DNA of 64,000 nucleotides from Anthopleura xanthogrammica (lineage: Eukaryota > Cnidaria > Anthozoa > Actiniaria > Actiniidae), in the NCBI GenBank assembly GCA_964019055.1, contig OZ025209.1, forward strand, positions 8,361,071 to 8,425,070, given 5' to 3'. The position numbers and the translations under genes were made by a program. The stretch's first letter is position 1. Every line of letters starts with the position of its first letter. The notes beneath the pieces were generated by a model, which was not told the origin of the DNA, made no database searches, and saw only the letters and a program-made list of their open reading frames with translations. This document shows, one piece after another, positions 60,263-64,000 of this stretch.

Positions 60263-62895
60263 ATGAGCAAAAAGTGGGGGTTTCAGCAAACAGGTCACGC
60301 CGTCAGCGAAAAACCTGGTTTTGAGAGCCAAAATGGCCATTTTTCAGTTTTTTGGGGTAAAAGGTTTTTTTTCCAGCAAAACAGTGTTTTGGACATCCAA
60401 AATGTGCTTTTCTCGGCCAAAACTTGCGTTTAGCAGTGAAAACGTCGTGTTTTGAGCAAAAGAAAATTCTCAGCAAATTTCAGATTTTCTCAGCAAAAAA
60501 CAGTTTTTTTTGACCAAAAAGCACCTTTACTCAGCCAAAAGCCCATTTTTTTTCGCCAAAAAGTCGTGTTTTTATCTCACGAGGTATTTTCATGAGCAAA
60601 AAGTGGGGGTTTCAGCAAACAGGTCACGCCGTCAGCGAAAAACCTGGTTTTGAGAGCCAAAATGGCCATTTTTCAGTTTTTTGGGCTAAAAAGTTTTTTT
60701 TTCCAGCAAAACAGTGTTTTGGACATCCAAAATGTGCTTTTCTCGGCCAAAACTTGCGTTTAGCAGTGAAAACGTCGTGTTTTGAGCAAAAGAAAATTCT
60801 CAGCAAATTTCAGATTTTCTCAGCAAAAAACAGTTTTTTTGACCAAAAAGCACCTTTACTCAGCCAAAAGCGCATTTTTTTTCGCCAAAAAGTCGTGTTT
60901 TTATCTCAAGAGGTATTTTCATGAGCAAAAAGTGGGGGTTTCAGCAAACAGGTCACGCCGTCAGCGAAAAACCTGGTTTTGAGAGCCAAAATGGCCATTT
61001 TTCAGTTTTTTGGGCTAAAAAGTTTTTTTTTCCAGCAAAACAGTGTTTTGGACATCCAAAATGTGCTTTTCTCGGCCAAAACTTGCGTTTAGCAGTGAAA
61101 ACGTCGTGTTTTGAGCAAAAGAAAATTCTCAGCAAATTTCAGATTTTCTCAGCAAAAAACAGTTTTTTTTGACCAAAAAGCACCTTTACTCAGCCAAAAC
61201 CGCATTTTTTTTCGCCAAAAAGTCGTGTTTTTATCTCAAGAGGTATTTTCATGAGCAAAAAGTGGGGGTTTCAGCAAACAGGTCACGCCGTCAGCGAAAA
61301 ACCTGGTTTTGAGAGCCAAAATGGCCATTTTTCAGTTTTTTGGGCTAAAAAGTTTTTTTTTCCAGTAAAACAGTGTTTTGGACATCCAAAATGTGCTTTT
61401 CTCGGCCAAAACTTGCGTATAGCAGTAAAAACGTCGTGTTTTGAGCAAAAGAAAATTCTCAGCAAATTTCAGATTTTCTCAGCAAAAAACAGTTTTTTTG
61501 ACCAAAAAGCACCTTTACTCAGCCAAAACCGCATTTTTTTTCGCCAAAAAGTCGTGTTTTTATCTCAAGAGGTATTTTCATGAGCAAAAAGTGGGGGTTT
61601 CAGCAAACAGGTCACGCCGTCAGCGAAAAACCTGGTTTTGAGAGCCAAAATGGCCATTTTTCAGTTTTTTGGGCTAAAAAGTTTTTTTTCCCAGCAAAAC
61701 AGTGTTTTGGACATCCAAAATGTGCTTTTCTCGGCCAAAACTTGCATTTAGCAGTGAAAACGTCGTGTTTTGAGCAAAAGAAAATTCTCAGCAAATTTCA
61801 GATTTTCTCAGCAAAAAACAGTTTTTTTGACCAAAAAGCACCTTTACTCAGCCAAAAGCGCATTTTTTTTCGCCAAAAAGTCGTGTTTTTATCTCAAGAG
61901 GTATTTTCATGAGCAAAAAGTGGGGGTTTCAGCAAACAGGTCACGCCGTCAGCGAAAAACCTGGTTTTGAGAGCCAAAATGGCCATTTTTCAGTTTTTTG
62001 GGCTAAAAAGTTTTTTTTCCCAGCAAAACAGTGTTTTGGACATCCAAAATGTGCTTTTCTCGGCCAAAACTTGCGTATAGCAGTGAAAACGTCGTGTTTT
62101 GAGCAAAAGAAAATTCTCAGCAAATTTCAGATTTTCTCAGCAAAAAACAGTTTTTTTGACCAAAAAGCACCTTTACTCAGCCAAAACCGCATTTTTTTTC
62201 GCCAAAAAGTCGTGTTTTTATCTCAAGAGGTATTTTCATGAGCAAAAAGTGGGGGTTTCAGCAAACAGGTCACGCCGTCAGCGAAAAACCTGGTTTTGAG
62301 AGCCAAAATGGCCATTTTTCAGTTTTTTGGGCTAAAAAGTTTTTTTTTCCAGCAAAACAGTGTTTTGGACATCCAAAATGTGCTTTTCTCGGCCAAAACT
62401 TGCGTTTAGCAGTGAAAACGTCGTGTTTTGAGCAAAAGAAAATTCTCAGCAAATTTCAGATTTTCTCAGCAAAAAACAGTTTTTTTGACCAAAAAGCACC
62501 TTTACTCAGCCAAAACCGCATTTTTTTTCGCCAAAAAGTCGTGTTTTTATCTCAAGAGGTATTTTCATGAGCAAAAAGTGGGGGTTTCAGCAAACAGGTC
62601 ACGCCGTCAGCGAAAAACCTGGTTTTGAGAGCCAAAATGGCCATTTTTCAGTTTTTTGGGCTAAAAAGTTTTTTTTTCCAGCAAAACAGTGTTTTGGACA
62701 TCCAAAATGTGCTTTTCTCGGCCAAAACTTGCGTTTAGCAGTGAAAACGTCGTGTTTTGAGCAAAAGAAAATTCTCAGCAAATTTCAGATTTTCTCAGCA
62801 AAAAACAGTTTTTTTGACCAAAAAGCACCTTTACTCAGCCAAAACCGCATTTTTTTTCGCCAAAAAGTCGTGTTTTTATCTCAAGAGGTATTTTC
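60263..62895 (+). repeat. Ordinary monomers with a GCGTATAGC pair
   Basis: There are eight units. Unit 60263 has GGGGTAAAAGG, AGCCCATT and CTCACGAGG. Unit 60921 has an extra T before GACC. Units 61251 and 61909, 658 bp apart, share GCGTATAGCAG; unit 61580 between them has TTGCATTTAGC. Units 62238 and 62567 look identical to each other. Confidence 0.78.
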
Positions 62896-64000
62896 ATGAG
62901 CAAAAAGTGGGGGTTTCAGCAAACAGGTCACGCCGTCAGCGAAAAACCTGGTTTTGAGAGCCAAAATGGCCATTTTTCAGTTTTTTGGGCTAAAACGTTT
63001 TTTTTTCCAGCAAAACAGTGTTTTGGACATCCAAAATGTGCTTTTCTCGGCCAAAACTTGCGTTGAGCAGTGAAAACGTCGTGTTTTGAGCAAAAGAAAA
63101 TTCTCAGCAAATTTCAGATTTTCTCAGCAAAAAACAGTTTTTTTGACCAAAAAGCACCTTTACTCAGCCAAATCCGCATTTTTTTTCGCCAAAAAGTCGT
63201 GTTTTTATCTCAAGAGGTATTTTCATGAGCAAAAAGTGGGGGTTTCAGCAAACAGGTCACGCCGTCAGCGAGAAACCTGGTTTTGAGAGCCAAAATGGCC
63301 ATTTTTCAGTTTTTTGGGCTAAAAAGTTTTTTTTTCCAGCAAAACAGTGTTTTGGACATCCAAAATGTGCTTTTCTCGGCCAAAACTTGCGTTTAGCAGT
63401 GAAAACGTCGTGTTTTGAGCAAAAGAAAATTCTCAGCAAATTTCAGATTTTCTCAGCAAAAAACAGTTTTTTTTGACCAAAAAGCACCTTTACTCAGCCA
63501 AAAGCGCATTTTTTTTCGCCAAAAAGTCGTGTTTTTATCTCAAGAGGTATTTTCATGAGCAAAAAGTGGGGGTTTCAGCAAACAGGTCACGCCGTCAGCG
63601 AAAAACCTGGTTTTGAGAGCCAAAATGGCCATTTTTCAGTTTTTTGGGCTAAAAAGTTTTTTTTCCCAGCAAAACAGTGTTTTGGACATCCAAAATGTGC
63701 TTTTCTCGGCCAAAACTTGCGTTTAGCAGTGAAAACGTCGTGTTTTGAGCAAAAGAAAATTCTCAGCAAATTTCAGATTTTCTCAGCAAAAAACAGTTTT
63801 TTTGACCAAAAAGCACCTTTACTCAGCCAAAACCGCATTTTTTTTCGCCAAAAAGTCGTGTTTTTATCTCAAGAGGTATTTTCATGAGCAAAAAGTGGGG
63901 GTTTCAGCAAACAGGTCACGCCGTCAGCGAAAAACCTGGTTTTGAGGGCCAAAATGGCCATTTTTCAGTTTTTTGGGCTAAACAGTTTTTTTTTCCAGCA
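62896..64000 (+). repeat. Right copy of the 6580-bp-spaced duplication
   Basis: This is the partner of 56316-57420 and may continue past the right edge. Differences from the left copy include GCGAGAAACC for GCCAGAAACC, and the CCGC/GCGC base swapped between the second and third units. Confidence 0.85.
63884..64000 (+). repeat. Partial monomer at right window edge
   Basis: Unit positions 1-117 are present, so the array runs past the window. It carries GAGGGCC and CTAAACAG. Confidence 0.95.

Larger units (their letters stand above)
1..64000 (+). repeat. Tandem satellite DNA array, 329-bp monomer, about 194 complete copies
   Basis: The same 329-bp unit recurs head to tail from the first to the last base, always in one orientation. 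I use the ATGAGC word as phase mark; it falls at 164, 493, 823, 1152, 1482, 1811 and so on to 63884. The total distance fits 194 complete units once known indels are counted. The modal length is 329 bp. Variants are 326-328 bp (small deletions), 330-335 bp (insertions), one 321-bp unit and one 211-bp unit. Neighbours normally differ by a handful of bases. Hand count of one unit gives 38% G+C and 10 CpG (observed/expected about 0.84). There is no unique sequence, no inserted element and no inversion. The internal A/T-tract architecture matches avian W-chromosome and microchromosome satellite families, so heterochromatin of a bird is the favoured origin. The 329-bp unit length is not one I recall for a named family. 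Confidence 0.98.

Noticed and set aside
1..64000. CRISPR array
   Set aside because: There are no unique spacers between short repeats, the unit is 329 bp, and no cas-like gene is present.
1..64000. Telomeric or subtelomeric repeat
   Set aside because: I see no runs of TTAGGG or a similar short G-rich repeat on either strand.
1..64000. Transposable element or LTR tandem
   Set aside because: No terminal inverted repeats, target duplications, polymerase or transposase motifs. The repeat has only internal 20-41 bp periodicity.
1..64000. A new multi-gene biological system
   Set aside because: The window holds only satellite DNA. The unusual content is in repeat architecture and evolution, not in encoded proteins.

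Overview
The whole 64 kb window is one uninterrupted tandem satellite DNA array. I see no gene, RNA gene, transposon or unique-sequence island in it. The repeat unit is 329 bp, and all copies point the same way. About 194 complete units fit between 164 and 63883, with a partial unit at each window edge (1-163 and 63884-64000). Neighbouring units usually differ by only a few bases. Length changes are mostly 1-5 bp, apart from one 8-bp and one 118-bp deletion. By hand count the unit is about 38% G+C and holds 10 CpG.

The unit is itself a degraded shorter repeat. It splits into eight subunits of 40, 50, 41, 40, 36, 40, 42 and 40 bp. Each subunit is a pair of ~20.5-bp modules in which an A-tract (3-6 bp) alternates with a T-tract (3-9 bp), separated by G+C-richer stretches. 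A/T-tracts therefore recur about every 10 bp, once per helical turn, which predicts strongly curved DNA. This plan (A3-5 and T3-5 clusters, ~21-bp module, 41-bp double module) is the recorded hallmark of avian satellites: the chicken W-chromosome XhoI and EcoRI families, the turkey PstI and pheasant TaqI W families, and the 41-bp CNM/PO41/TM microchromosome repeats. I infer that the window comes from a bird, most likely W-chromosome or microchromosome heterochromatin. That is inference from architecture; no flanking gene confirms it.

Layered on the 329-bp unit are local higher-order repeats marked by shared rare variants. Dimers of ~658 bp lie at 493-1810, 17960-19275, 32735-34051, 37673-38988, 46565-47880, 48210-49524 and 55658-56973. 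A dimer of 656 bp lies at 24535-25846. Trimers of ~982-986 bp lie at 20263-22232, 26173-28137 and 58292-60262. A six-unit interval separates two copies of a two-unit block (28796 and 30770). A 20-unit (6580 bp) interval separates 56316-57420 from 62896-64000.

Other landmarks are a block with a 5-bp TTAAA-type insertion (2140-4793), a poly-T expansion block (8083-9403), a cluster of 327-bp units carrying a XhoI site (20576-27146), an AATACAG-variant block (49198-51167) and a 118-bp internal deletion at a 10-bp direct repeat (51168-51378). The many short overlapping reading frames are by-products of the repeat: a 329-bp period shifts the frame at every unit, so no gene product is proposed.
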